DNA of 52,322 nucleotides from Treponema sp. (lineage in GTDB: Bacteria > Spirochaetota > Spirochaetia > Treponematales > Treponemataceae), in NCBI GenBank assembly GCA_017629095.1, contig JAGBXW010000091.1, forward strand, positions 1 through 52,322, written 5' to 3'. Shown piece by piece: positions 37,717 through 46,567 of this stretch. A program made the translations under genes and the position numbers. Positions within the stretch are counted from its first letter, which is position 1, and each line of letters begins with the position of its first letter. Under the pieces are notes generated by a model. It was given only the letters and a program-made list of their open reading frames with translations. It searched no databases and had not been told where the DNA came from.

Positions 37717-39150
37717 ATGTTTGGTAAGAGTAAGGCTAATGTCACTGATAATGGTTCTGTAGGTTCAACAAGCCAACGTGAAGTTGGTAAAAGTTGTCAG
37801 GATTTGGATAATATTTATTCTGCGTCAGAAAAGTTAACTTTCTTGTTGCGCTCAAGTATTAAATCAGTATCTAATGTTCTATTTTGTTTGAATGAGCAAA
37901 AAGAGAATTTAGGTTCTTTTGCCAGCAGTATTGACTCCATCTTTGGTGCTACCAATGATGTAGACAGTAAGATGACTGAAATGGAGCATACCTTAAAGAG
38001 ATTGAATCAGGAGATCCAATCTTCAGGTGCTGTTTTTGAACAGTTTGGCTCTTCAGTTCTAAATATTGCCGGTGTTGTTTCTAGTAGAATTCAAATTACA
38101 AATGAATTAGCCACGGCAACAGGTGAAGGTGCAAGTAAGGTTGCACGAGTTCTTGATGTTATTAATGTATTGAGTCAAAACGTTGATGCCATTAAGGATG
38201 TTATTTCTGCTATTAACGATATTAGTGAGCGAACGAATTTGTTGGCTATGAATGCTGCTATTGAGGCTGCTCATGCTGGTAAGGCAGGTCTTGGTTTTGC
38301 CGTTGTTGCAGGAGAAATTAGAAAACTTTCTGAAGGTACAAAGGCTAACTCTGCTAATATAGAAAAAACGCTCAAAAGTATGATTGATACCTTGGCAGAT
38401 GCTCATCACACTGCTGATGAAGCAGGTACAGCCATGAAATGGATTGATGGGAAGGTAGATGAAACTCGTTCTACTTTTCAAGAGATCACTTCAGAAATGG
38501 ATAGTCTTGCCTCTGGAAGTCGCCAGATTTCTCAGTCTGTAAGGCAGGTCTCAGATATTGCAAGTCAAACTGATGAGTATTTCTCTGGTATCGCTTCCAA
38601 CGTAAATAGAATGGTATCAGAATTGGCAAGTGAGCGAAGTAGTTTGACTTCGCTTAAGAAGCAATCTGAAGATATTTTCCAGATGATGAGTGGAGATCTT
38701 TTTGACATGAATAATATGTTGGCATGTACACTTGACATCGATGCTAATGTTAGAAAGCGTTCTCAGTGTGACTGTAGTCATTCTTCAAAATATGTTACCG
38801 AAAGATTTCCATTTACAACCATCTTGCTTAAGCACTTGGCGTGGGTAACAAGGGTTCGAGCTTTGTTGGATGGAAAGATATCAGGTGAAGGTGTCACCCT
38901 TGGCGATCATCATGCTTGTGATTTAGGTAAATGGATTGATAATGAGGCTGCTGCCACTGGTATTACCTCGTCTGTAGCCTTTCAGACCATGTTGAGAGAG
39001 CATGAAGCGTTACATGGCATTGTAAAGGATGTATTTAGAAACAAGAATTTAATGACTGTCGAAGAACGAGAGAGAAAATACCGGGAATTGTTAGAAAAAT
39101 CAAACGCTGTAATTGACTGTTTAGTGAAATTACGGACAACGATTATCTGA
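37717..39150 (+). CDS. Cytoplasmic chemoreceptor with C-terminal CZB (zinc-binding) domain, copy 1
   Basis: A 477-residue chemoreceptor without membrane helices or HAMP. The signalling region carries [59 protein letters not shown]. Residues about 370-477 form a chemoreceptor zinc-binding domain with zinc ligands His373 (KHLAWV), Cys401 (HACDLGKWID), His429 (REHEAL) and His433 (LHGIV). CZB domains bind zinc tightly and have been linked to sensing of zinc or reactive oxidants. It shares about two-thirds identity with the receptor that follows. It has no Shine-Dalgarno, with a -10 box ending six bases before ATG, implying a leaderless mRNA. Confidence 0.93.
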   Translation: MFGKSKANVTDNGSVGSTSQREVGKSCQDLDNIYSASEKLTFLLRSSIKSVSNVLFCLNEQKENLGSFASSIDSIFGATNDVDSKMTEMEHTLKRLNQEIQSSGAVFEQFGSSVLNIAGVVSSRIQITNELATATGEGASKVARVLDVINVLSQNVDAIKDVISAINDISERTNLLAMNAAIEAAHAGKAGLGFAVVAGEIRKLSEGTKANSANIEKTLKSMIDTLADAHHTADEAGTAMKWIDGKVDETRSTFQEITSEMDSLASGSRQISQSVRQVSDIASQTDEYFSGIASNVNRMVSELASERSSLTSLKKQSEDIFQMMSGDLFDMNNMLACTLDIDANVRKRSQCDCSHSSKYVTERFPFTTILLKHLAWVTRVRALLDGKISGEGVTLGDHHACDLGKWIDNEAAATGITSSVAFQTMLREHEALHGIVKDVFRNKNLMTVEERERKYRELLEKSNAVIDCLVKLRTTII

Positions 39151-39244
39151 TTCTAACGTCTAAAGAGACTGGAGCGTGTAAAGATTAACCAGTTTTTTTC
39201 AATTATAAAATTACAGAATAAGGTTCAATTCCTTGATATTTTGA

Positions 39245-39279
39245 AAAACGGGGATATGGTTATTTCCTATCCCCGTTTT
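39245..39279 (+). terminator. Terminator of CZB chemoreceptor 1
   Basis: AAAACGGGGATA / TATCCCCGTTTT with an 11-base loop, about 95 bases after the stop. Confidence 0.85.
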
Positions 39280-39366
39280 ATGTTGGGAATTTTAGAAAAA
39301 AAATAAAAAAAATTTAAACTTTTGAGTTTTCTATCTTAATATCCTGAAAAGAAAAAGAATAAATAT

Positions 39367-39395
39367 TTGATTATTTATCTATAATCCTTTATCAT
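39367..39395 (+). promoter_or_regulatory. Promoter of CZB chemoreceptor 2 (leaderless type)
   Basis: -35 TTGATT (39367-39372), 17-base spacer, -10 TATCAT (39390-39395), then six bases to ATG. A TATAAT at 39380-39385 is an alternative -10, but has no -35 at a good distance. Confidence 0.55.
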
Positions 39396-39401
39396 TGTAG
39401 T

Positions 39402-40844
39402 ATGTTTGCTAAGAATAGAGTTAGTGTAATGAGTCGGGACAGAGGTGGGGATACTGCAGGATTTGGTAAAGAAATCAATGCAAAGTTCTCCAACAATTTA
39501 GATGGTGTTTATGGTGCTTCAGAAAAATTGACTTTTGCATTAAGGCGCAGTATTAATTCTGTTGCTGGAATCTTATTCAAGATGTTAAGTCAGCGGGCAG
39601 CCATGAAAACCCTTCGGTCAAATATGGACTCCATCTTTGGGGTTACTTCAAAACTTGAACCAAAGATGGAAGAAGTAGATGGTGTTTTACAGAAGCTAAA
39701 TAACGAGATTATGTCATCAGGTGTTGTGGTTGAGCAATTTGGTTCATCGGTAAAAAATGTGGCAGAGGAAGTATCGAGCAAAGTGCAAACGATAGACGAG
39801 CTTGCTGTAGCTACAGGTGAAGGTGTCGGAAAGGTTACTCGGGTACTGGATGTTATCAATGTTTTGAGCCAAAATGTAGATGCCATTAGGGATGTTATTT
39901 TAGCTATTAATGACATCAGTGAGCGAACCAATTTGTTGGCAATGAACGCTGCCATTGAGGCTGCCCATGCTGGTAAAGCGGGGCTTGGTTTTGCTGTTGT
40001 TGCAGGAGAAATCAGAAAGCTTTCCGAGGGAACAAAGGCCAACTCTGCAAATATTGAGAAAACCTTGAAAAGTATGATTGACAGCTTGGCAGATGTACGC
40101 AAAACTGCTGACGAAGCTGGTTCCGCCATGAAATGGATTGGTGGTAAGGTTGAAGAAACAAGGGACTCTTTTCAAGAAGTGGCTCGAGATATGGATACCC
40201 TTTCTTTCAACAGTAGAGATGTGTCTTCATCTGTAAGACAGGTGTCAGAATTGTCTCGGAGAACTAAGGATTATTTCAGTGATGTTGTTACGAATATCAA
40301 GGAAATGATGAGTGGTCTTGACGGTGGAAGTCAAATTTTTGATGAAATTCGTGGTCGACAAAACGATATCTTTGATTTGCTTGGTGGAGACTTCTATGAC
40401 ATGAATGAGATGCTTGTTTCCAATCTTGATATCGACAATAATTCTCGTCAGCAAGCACAATATCTTTGCGAATGTTCCTGTAAATATAGTAAAGATGCTT
40501 TTCCCTTTACTGTAATACTTATTAAGCATCTGTCTTGGGTAACAAAGGTTCGTGCCTTGTTAGATGGTAGAATATCTGCTGAAGGAGCAACTCTGGGAGA
40601 TCATCATTCCTGTGATTTGGGTAAATGGATTGACAATGAGGCCTCTACCGCAGGGATTACTACATCTCCAATTTTTCAGGTTTTGCTGAAGGAGCATGAA
40701 GCCCTCCATAGCATCGTTCAACAGGTATATAGAGGTTTACGAATGATGACAGAGGAAGAGAAGGAACAGAAATTCAAGGATTTGCTGGAAAAATCAAATG
40801 CAGTAATTGACTGTTTAGTTAAATTACGGTCATCTATTAGTTAA
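39402..40844 (+). CDS. Cytoplasmic chemoreceptor with C-terminal CZB (zinc-binding) domain, copy 2
   Basis: A 480-residue paralogue of the receptor just upstream, with the same order: no membrane helix, signalling hairpin ([34 protein letters not shown]), and a CZB domain with ligands His376 (KHLSWV), Cys404 (HSCDLGKW), His432 (EHEAL) and His436 (LHSIV). The two differ most in the N-terminal 100 residues and around 280-350, where sensing or partner choice may differ. The start lacks a Shine-Dalgarno and the -10 ends six bases before ATG. The pair probably arose by tandem duplication. Confidence 0.93.
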   Translation: MFAKNRVSVMSRDRGGDTAGFGKEINAKFSNNLDGVYGASEKLTFALRRSINSVAGILFKMLSQRAAMKTLRSNMDSIFGVTSKLEPKMEEVDGVLQKLNNEIMSSGVVVEQFGSSVKNVAEEVSSKVQTIDELAVATGEGVGKVTRVLDVINVLSQNVDAIRDVILAINDISERTNLLAMNAAIEAAHAGKAGLGFAVVAGEIRKLSEGTKANSANIEKTLKSMIDSLADVRKTADEAGSAMKWIGGKVEETRDSFQEVARDMDTLSFNSRDVSSSVRQVSELSRRTKDYFSDVVTNIKEMMSGLDGGSQIFDEIRGRQNDIFDLLGGDFYDMNEMLVSNLDIDNNSRQQAQYLCECSCKYSKDAFPFTVILIKHLSWVTKVRALLDGRISAEGATLGDHHSCDLGKWIDNEASTAGITTSPIFQVLLKEHEALHSIVQQVYRGLRMMTEEEKEQKFKDLLEKSNAVIDCLVKLRSSIS

Positions 40845-40852
40845 GCACAACG

Positions 40853-40897
40853 AAAAAAAAGACTGGAAAGTGAAAACTCACTCTCCAGTCTTTTTTT
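40853..40897. terminator. Bidirectional terminator between CZB receptor 2 and ilvE
   Basis: AGACTGGA / TCCAGTCT arms with A8 before and T7 after, between convergent genes, with an inner AGTG/CACT pairing. Confidence 0.85.
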
Positions 40898-40914
40898 ATA
40901 CCAAAATATGAAAA

Positions 40915-42000
40915 TTACAAAATTAAATTCCAATTTTTTGTATCTTCAAGGGCACCATACTGAATGCTCTTGAGCTGCTTCTGGAGACTTTCTCCCAACT
41001 CGCCAGGCTTTCTGTTGTTGAAGACTCGCTCAACTCCATTGTGTGTAAGGCTTTCGATGGGGGTGATTCCTGCGGCAGTTCCTGTTACAAAGCACTCCAT
41101 ACCAGAATCCATAACTTCTTCTATAGAAATAGGTCGTTCTTCTACCTTTTGTCCCTGTTGGCGAGCTAAATCGATGATGCTGGCACGAGTGATACCAGGG
41201 AGGATTGTGTCTCCGAGCTCTGGTGTTACCAAGGTACCGTCCTGCATCAAGAAGAAGATATTGCAAGATGAGCCTTCTTGGATGTATTTTCGTTCAACTG
41301 CATCCAAATAAACAACTTCCATAAATCCCGCTTCTTCGGCCTCTTTTTTTGCCAAGGTGGAAATAACATAGTTTGAGGCACACTTTATCCATCCAGTGCC
41401 ATTGGGGGTTGCCCGAATGCGGTTAGTAGTGATGGCCTTTGTATTACCACCTTTAAAATAAGTGGAAACGCTGGTGGCACAAATTACCACATAGGGCTCT
41501 TTTGAAATACCAATACCGATGGCTGCCTCACTGTTCATGTAAGGACGCATATAAACAGCACTGGCAGAAGCATAGTTGTTTTCTTCCCACTGGCTATTGT
41601 ATGCTGGAACATAGCCTAAGGCTGCATTCCGGCGAATAAACTCACAGGAAGCTTTGATATACATTTCCTCTGGAAAGGCCGGACAGTACAAGCCTTCCAT
41701 AGATTTTTTGAATCGTCGAGCATTTTGGTCTGGACGGAAGATGCTGATTTTACCATCCTTGCGAGGATATGCCTTCATTCCCTCAAAACAACCATAACCA
41801 TATTGACTAGTGTAGGACACTGCAGGAATTCCCAGTTGATTACGATGGGCAAAAACTTTTTGTCGCTCAGCTTCTTTCATTGTAAGAAGTTCATTGTAGG
41901 GAATGGTGTCAGATTCAATCCATTCTTCGTCCCATGAATTTGTTTGTGGGTTATATCGGGCAATATAGGAGATGGGATACATCTCTAAATTAAAGGCCAT
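40915..42000 (-). CDS. ilvE: Branched-chain amino-acid aminotransferase
   Basis: A 361-residue fold-type IV PLP aminotransferase, the last step of valine, leucine and isoleucine synthesis. GYGCFEGMKAYPRKDGKISIFRP (68-90), PLP-lysine Lys206 (GWIKCASNYVIST), YIQEGSSCNIFF and GTAAGITPIESL are present. It completes ilvD-ilvB 12 kb away but sits alone here. Start supported by AGGAGG. Its closeness to 360 residues fits the longer eukaryote/anaerobe-type BCAT. Confidence 0.95.
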   Translation of the reverse strand: MAFNLEMYPISYIARYNPQTNSWDEEWIESDTIPYNELLTMKEAERQKVFAHRNQLGIPAVSYTSQYGYGCFEGMKAYPRKDGKISIFRPDQNARRFKKSMEGLYCPAFPEEMYIKASCEFIRRNAALGYVPAYNSQWEENNYASASAVYMRPYMNSEAAIGIGISKEPYVVICATSVSTYFKGGNTKAITTNRIRATPNGTGWIKCASNYVISTLAKKEAEEAGFMEVVYLDAVERKYIQEGSSCNIFFLMQDGTLVTPELGDTILPGITRASIIDLARQQGQKVEERPISIEEVMDSGMECFVTGTAAGITPIESLTHNGVERVFNNRKPGELGESLQKQLKSIQYGALEDTKNWNLIL

Positions 42001-42093
42001 TGTTTCCTCCTAAAATCATGCTGCTACTGTTTATAATAACACAAAATATATCACGTTAAGTGTCATGTGTAAAGATTTAGAAAATAGTCTTAC

Positions 42094-42122
42094 TTGACGC
42101 ATGTTTAGTGCTATGATATTCT
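42094..42122 (+). promoter_or_regulatory. Promoter of yajC-secD-secF
   Basis: -35 TTGACG (42094-42099), 17-base spacer, -10 TATTCT (42117-42122), about 30 bases of leader with a strong Shine-Dalgarno. Confidence 0.6.
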
Positions 42123-42157
42123 GAGTGAACTTAATCTTATATATAAGGTGGATTTTT

Positions 42158-42565
42158 ATGTCTTTCATTTCTCTTCTTCAGGCTGCAGCAGGCTCTGGTT
42201 CCATGCTGATGTCTGTACTTCCTTTTGGTTTGATTATTCTCATCTTCTATTTCTTCATTATCAGACCACAAAACAAAAAGCAAAAAGAAACAGAAAAAAT
42301 GCTGAATGCCTTGAAAAAAGGTGACAAGGTTATAACTGTTGGTGGAATTCATGGTGTAGTATCTTCTACAAAAGAAAAAACTGTAATTGTAAAAGTTGAT
42401 GACAATACTAAGATTGAATTCTCTCGTAATGCCATTGCATCTGTTGTTGTAGACAAGGTTGAAAAAGAAGCTAAGTCAGCAAAAGATGACAAGAAGGCTG
42501 ATAAAACTGAAGAGACTCCTGTAGCAGAGGCTACTACAGAAACTCCCACTGAGGAAAATAAATAA
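42158..42565 (+). CDS. yajC: Preprotein translocase accessory subunit YajC
   Basis: A 135-residue protein with one membrane helix (about 17-38: LPFGLIILIFYFFIIRPQNKKQKE) and the YajC cytoplasmic body (ALKKGDKVITVGGIHGVVSSTKEKTVIVKVDDNTKIEFSRNAIASVV), then a charged Lys/Glu/Thr-rich tail of 35 residues. YajC joins SecDF at the translocon. The start was placed at the ATG with AAGGTGG six bases before it rather than an in-frame ATG 11 codons earlier. Followed after 15 bases by secD. Confidence 0.95.
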   Translation: MSFISLLQAAAGSGSMLMSVLPFGLIILIFYFFIIRPQNKKQKETEKMLNALKKGDKVITVGGIHGVVSSTKEKTVIVKVDDNTKIEFSRNAIASVVVDKVEKEAKSAKDDKKADKTEETPVAEATTETPTEENK

Positions 42566-42580
42566 TTCGGAGCAAAATCC

Positions 42581-44314
42581 ATGAACAAAAGAAGTCGTTT
42601 TCTTCTCATTCTTGTTGTTCTCGGAGTATGTTTTGCCTTTTTATGGCCCTCTCTGAGTTGGTATCTATGGACACCAAAAGAGGTGCAAAATCTGGCATTA
42701 GGTTCTCTGGAGAAAATCAAGGATTATTCAAATGTACAGGCTAGTGCAGGTGTAAATGAGTTAAAAGCTCTTGCAAAGTCAAATCCTGCAGCAGCCTTAC
42801 CTCAAGAATTTGTTTGGTTAGAAAAATTGGCTGCCAAGAATTACAAGACAAATGGTTTACCCGTTCCCTCTCCCATGAGTGTACGGGGAGCTTTGGAAAG
42901 TTATTCTTCTGAGGCAGCTTTGTTGGCTGCTATTGAAGGCCACTATCGTGATGATATTCTAAAAGCCAAGCGTCTGTACAACAATTCTGTAAAGTTGGGC
43001 TTGGACTTGTCTGGTGGTATGAGTATTATCGTTAAGGCTGACTTGGATGCAGCTTTGGCTCAGGCTGGTGATAGTGTTTCTGATCCTGCGTTATTCCGGG
43101 AAGAAGCCATGGCACAGGCTATTGAGACATTGACCAGCCGTATTGACCGCTTTGGTTTGACTGAGCCTGTGATTCGTCGCCAAGGTGAAGATAGAATCTA
43201 CATCGAAATGCCTGGTGCAGCAGAAACTGACCGAATCAATTCCATTATTATGGGTAAGGGAATCTTGAATTTCCGATTGGTGGACACTGTTGCTACCAAT
43301 AATTTCATGACCTACTATACTGCTAATCCTGCAAATACTTTCAATGCAGCAGGAGAACTAATTAATCCTGGAATTATTCCTGCTGATTGTGAGGTTCTGG
43401 GCTTGTATGAAAAGGATGAATATGGTCTCGATGAGCGAGTAGGCTATTTGGTTGTCAAGAAAGAAATTGCCTTGGATGGAAAGCATATTAAGTCTGCTGA
43501 GGTTGGTTCTGATTATACTGGACGTCCTCAGGTAAACTTTACACTGGACGGTGAGGGAACGGTTATCTTTGGTGACTTTACTACTGCTCACGCTCAGGAA
43601 AGCTTGGCTATTGTTTCCGATGACAAAATCAAGTCCTATGCCCGCATTAACGAGCCTATTACTGGTGGCCAGGTTGCTTTGTCTGGGTTTGGCATAGATG
43701 AAGTTGAGAATATTCGCAAGGTATTGCAGACTGCTTGGTTGAGTGTTCCCCTTGAAGTAGAAAGTCAGCAGGTAGTTGGAGCATCTTTGGGAGATCAGGC
43801 TATTAATCAGGGTGTAAATGCATTGCTGTACGGTTTGCTTTCCGTTATGGTATTCATGTTGTTGTGGTACAAGGGAGCTGGTATCAATGCCATTGTTGCC
43901 CAGGTTTTGAACCTGTACATCATGTTCAGTGTGTTGTCTGCCTTTAACTTGACCCTGACACTGCCTAGTATTGCTGGTATGATCTTGACCATCGGTATGG
44001 CTGTTGACGCCAACGTAATTATCTTTGAGCGAATCAAGGAAGAGTTGTTATTGGGCAAGAGTCGTGCAGCTTCTATTGCCGCAGGATTTAATAATGCGTT
44101 CTGGGCAATTATGGATGGTAACATCACCACCTTTATTGCTGCCATGTTCTTGTCCCAGTTGGGAACAGGTCCTATTCAGGGATTTGCAGTAAGCCTTTCC
44201 ATCGGTGTTGTTTCTTCTGTATTTACCGCTCTGGTAGTTTCTCGTCTGATGTTCGATGTGGGAACTGATGTGCTGAAAAAACAGCGGGTAAGCATTAGCT
44301 GGAGGATCAAGTAA
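42581..44314 (+). CDS. secD: Protein translocase subunit SecD
   Basis: A 577-residue SecD: an N-terminal membrane helix, the periplasmic P1/P4 region (LGLDLSGGMSIIVKADLDAA; AMAQAIETLTSRIDRFGLTEPVIRRQGEDRIYIEMPG), and five C-terminal membrane helices with PSIAGMILTIGMAVDANVIIFERIKEEL. With SecF it uses the proton gradient to pull proteins across the inner membrane. The stop overlaps the secF start by one base (TAATG). Confidence 0.96.
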   Translation: MNKRSRFLLILVVLGVCFAFLWPSLSWYLWTPKEVQNLALGSLEKIKDYSNVQASAGVNELKALAKSNPAAALPQEFVWLEKLAAKNYKTNGLPVPSPMSVRGALESYSSEAALLAAIEGHYRDDILKAKRLYNNSVKLGLDLSGGMSIIVKADLDAALAQAGDSVSDPALFREEAMAQAIETLTSRIDRFGLTEPVIRRQGEDRIYIEMPGAAETDRINSIIMGKGILNFRLVDTVATNNFMTYYTANPANTFNAAGELINPGIIPADCEVLGLYEKDEYGLDERVGYLVVKKEIALDGKHIKSAEVGSDYTGRPQVNFTLDGEGTVIFGDFTTAHAQESLAIVSDDKIKSYARINEPITGGQVALSGFGIDEVENIRKVLQTAWLSVPLEVESQQVVGASLGDQAINQGVNALLYGLLSVMVFMLLWYKGAGINAIVAQVLNLYIMFSVLSAFNLTLTLPSIAGMILTIGMAVDANVIIFERIKEELLLGKSRAASIAAGFNNAFWAIMDGNITTFIAAMFLSQLGTGPIQGFAVSLSIGVVSSVFTALVVSRLMFDVGTDVLKKQRVSISWRIK

Positions 44315-45558
44315 TGAAAAAGGTAGTTCAATTCAGTAAATATATCGTTCCAGCAGTGATTTTCAGTACTGTGGTGATTCTCAGTGGTTTGATTCCTCTG
44401 TTTACCAAGGGTATCAACTTTGGAATTGACTTTAAGCCTGGTCTTATGGCTGAGGTTCGCTTGGTGGAGCCCGTGTTGGAGCTTTCCTACAGTGGGGCTG
44501 CTTCTGTGGCAGTGGAAATCAATCCTTGGGATGTAACTTTAGTTGTCAGCGGTGTTGGAGCCGACAATGAAACTCGTGTGTATCCCTTTGCTGAGTATGC
44601 CACTGTTGGCGAAATGGCTGCTGCCATGGCTCAGGTGCCTGGTGTGACTGCCAATGCCTTGAGTGCAGCTACCCCTGCTGAGGGCTTATTTGCCAATTCA
44701 GCTGTAGCAGCTGTGCTTTCTTCCACCCCCTACGATTTGTATTACAGTGGAGAGGGACAGTTGGCTGATGCAGAGACTGTTCGTGCTGCATTGGCAGGTT
44801 TAGATGATGTGTCTGTAAAGGTTGCAGGTTCTGGTGCTGCTGAGGTGTTCCAGATTCGTATTGGAGACAGTGGAGATGGAAAGACCAGCATGGACTTGCA
44901 GCTTTCTGTAACTGATGCCTTGGCTTCTACCTTTGGTGCCGACAATGTTGCCATCATCAAGACTGACTTTATTGGTGCCCAGTTCTCTGGTTCCTTGGTG
45001 TTGCAGTCTGTATTGTTGGTCATTGCAGCTCTTTTCCTGATTTGGATTTATGCCACCATCCGCTTTAAGTGGGACTTTGCCTTGGCTTCTGTCTTGGCCA
45101 TTACTCACGATGCCTTGGTGATTATTTCCTTTATTGCTTGGAGCCAGATGGAGTTCAACACAGTAACTTTGGCAGCAATCTTGACCATTATTGGTTATGG
45201 TATTAACGATACAGTTGTTGTTCTTGACCGTGTTCGCGAGAATACTCGTCTCATGAAGACAAAGAACTTTATGGATATTATCAATCAATCACAGTCTGAT
45301 TGTTTTGGCCGTACAGTAATCACTACTGTTACAACCTTGCTGGCAGTAACTGCTCTGTGTATCTTTACCTCTGGTAGCATCCATGACTTTGCTCTGGCTT
45401 TGATTATCGGTATTATATCCAGTGCTTATTCTACCATCATGATTACCAGTGCCTTCTTGGCTAAGACAAGAAAGAACTGGAAGCCTGAGGATGAATTAAA
45501 AGATGGAGTCAAACAGAAAAGTAACGTAGTGGCTTTTTCTGACGGAAGTCGCGTCTAA
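44314..45558 (+). CDS. secF: Protein translocase subunit SecF
   Basis: A 414-residue SecF, longer than the usual ~300 because of an enlarged periplasmic region (about 40-225, rich in Ala/Val/Gly). Motifs: GINFGIDFKPGLMAEVRL near the start and ILTIIGYGINDTVVVLDRVRENTR in helices 4-5. The first-domain motif FKPG replaces the common FxGG. Overlaps secD by one base and ends 16 bases before a terminator that also contains the ispH promoter. Confidence 0.94.
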   Translation: MKKVVQFSKYIVPAVIFSTVVILSGLIPLFTKGINFGIDFKPGLMAEVRLVEPVLELSYSGAASVAVEINPWDVTLVVSGVGADNETRVYPFAEYATVGEMAAAMAQVPGVTANALSAATPAEGLFANSAVAAVLSSTPYDLYYSGEGQLADAETVRAALAGLDDVSVKVAGSGAAEVFQIRIGDSGDGKTSMDLQLSVTDALASTFGADNVAIIKTDFIGAQFSGSLVLQSVLLVIAALFLIWIYATIRFKWDFALASVLAITHDALVIISFIAWSQMEFNTVTLAAILTIIGYGINDTVVVLDRVRENTRLMKTKNFMDIINQSQSDCFGRTVITTVTTLLAVTALCIFTSGSIHDFALALIIGIISSAYSTIMITSAFLAKTRKNWKPEDELKDGVKQKSNVVAFSDGSRV

Positions 45559-45574
45559 AGGATAGCGTATGAAG

Positions 45575-45610
45575 AAAACCGTTTCTGCATGACAGAAACG
45601 GTTTTTTTTT
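45575..45610 (+). terminator. Terminator of yajC-secD-secF
   Basis: Perfect arms AAAACCGTTTCTG / CAGAAACGGTTTT with a five-base loop, and nine T residues in total. Confidence 0.93.
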
Positions 45611-45617
45611 GTACACT
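45589..45617 (+). promoter_or_regulatory. Promoter of ispH overlapping the secF terminator
   Basis: -35 ATGACA (45589-45594, in the hairpin loop and 3' arm), 17-base spacer, -10 TACACT (45612-45617), six bases to ATG. Confidence 0.55.
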
Positions 45618-45623
45618 CATGAT

Positions 45624-46565
45624 ATGATTACTGAAACGAACAAGAAAGTTGTACCTACCGTTGTACGGGCTAAGGTGCTGGGATATTGTATGGGAGTACG
45701 CAGGGCCATGGAAGGTGCCCATAAGGCGGCTATAAATAATTCTACTGGAAAAGTCTGGACCTTGGGACCGCTGATTCATAACAAGACAGCCTTGGATATG
45801 CTTGCTTCTGAAGGAGTTCAAATCCTCAAAGAAGAAGATTTTTCTAAGATTGGCAGTGAAGATGTGGTGGTGATTCGTGCCCACGGTGTAACTCCTTTTA
45901 TGAAGCAAGACATCACGGCTCGCAGTAAATCTGTGGTGGATGCCACTTGCCCCAGGGTAATGCTGAGTCAGAAACGAGTGGCAGATTATGCTGCTAAGGG
46001 ATACACGGTGATTATTGCAGGAGATAAAAATCACGGTGAGGTTACTGGCATTGCTGGTTGTGCTGAAGCAGCAGCTACTGGAAATAGTCGTTGTATTTTG
46101 GTGGGAAATAAGCAAGATGCCCAAGATTATGTAGCTCAAATTCAGAATGAACAGGAGCCTGAACCAGAAAAAGCCATTCTCATTTGTCAAACAACTATTA
46201 GTCGATCTGAGTATGATACTGTTGTAGAGGTATTAAAGCCAGCTTTGCCCAATTTGGAGGTTTTTGACACCATTTGTCCTGCTACCACAGAACGTCAAGA
46301 TGCTTTGGCTGATTTGGAGGGCAAGGTAGATGGTGTGTTGATTATTGGAGGGAAGAATTCTGCCAATACTCAGCGACTTTTGACTTCTGCTTTGCGGTAC
46401 TTTGACAAGGCAGCTTTGATTGAAACAGCAGATGAAATTCCTCCTGAATTCTTCCAGTTGCAGCGAGTAGGTCTGAGTGCTGGTGCTTCTACCCCAGATG
46501 AGGTAATTGATGCAGTGGAGCGTCGGTTACAAGATGAGGGAGATGTTTTGAGGGAGGGGATGTAA
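45624..46565 (+). CDS. ispH: 4-hydroxy-3-methylbut-2-enyl diphosphate reductase (IspH)
   Basis: A 313-residue iron-sulphur reductase that makes IPP and DMAPP in the last step of the MEP pathway. Cluster cysteines Cys22 (GYCMGVRRA), Cys107 (DATCPRV) and Cys216 (TICPATTERQ) are present, as are His50 (LIHN) and His85 (RAHGV). No Shine-Dalgarno precedes its ATG, and the promoter lies directly against the start, so a leaderless message is likely. An earlier TTG five codons upstream would fall in the T-tract and is rejected. Followed after two bases by the alcohol dehydrogenase gene. Confidence 0.93.
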   Translation: MITETNKKVVPTVVRAKVLGYCMGVRRAMEGAHKAAINNSTGKVWTLGPLIHNKTALDMLASEGVQILKEEDFSKIGSEDVVVIRAHGVTPFMKQDITARSKSVVDATCPRVMLSQKRVADYAAKGYTVIIAGDKNHGEVTGIAGCAEAAATGNSRCILVGNKQDAQDYVAQIQNEQEPEPEKAILICQTTISRSEYDTVVEVLKPALPNLEVFDTICPATTERQDALADLEGKVDGVLIIGGKNSANTQRLLTSALRYFDKAALIETADEIPPEFFQLQRVGLSAGASTPDEVIDAVERRLQDEGDVLREGM

Positions 46566-46567
46566 TC

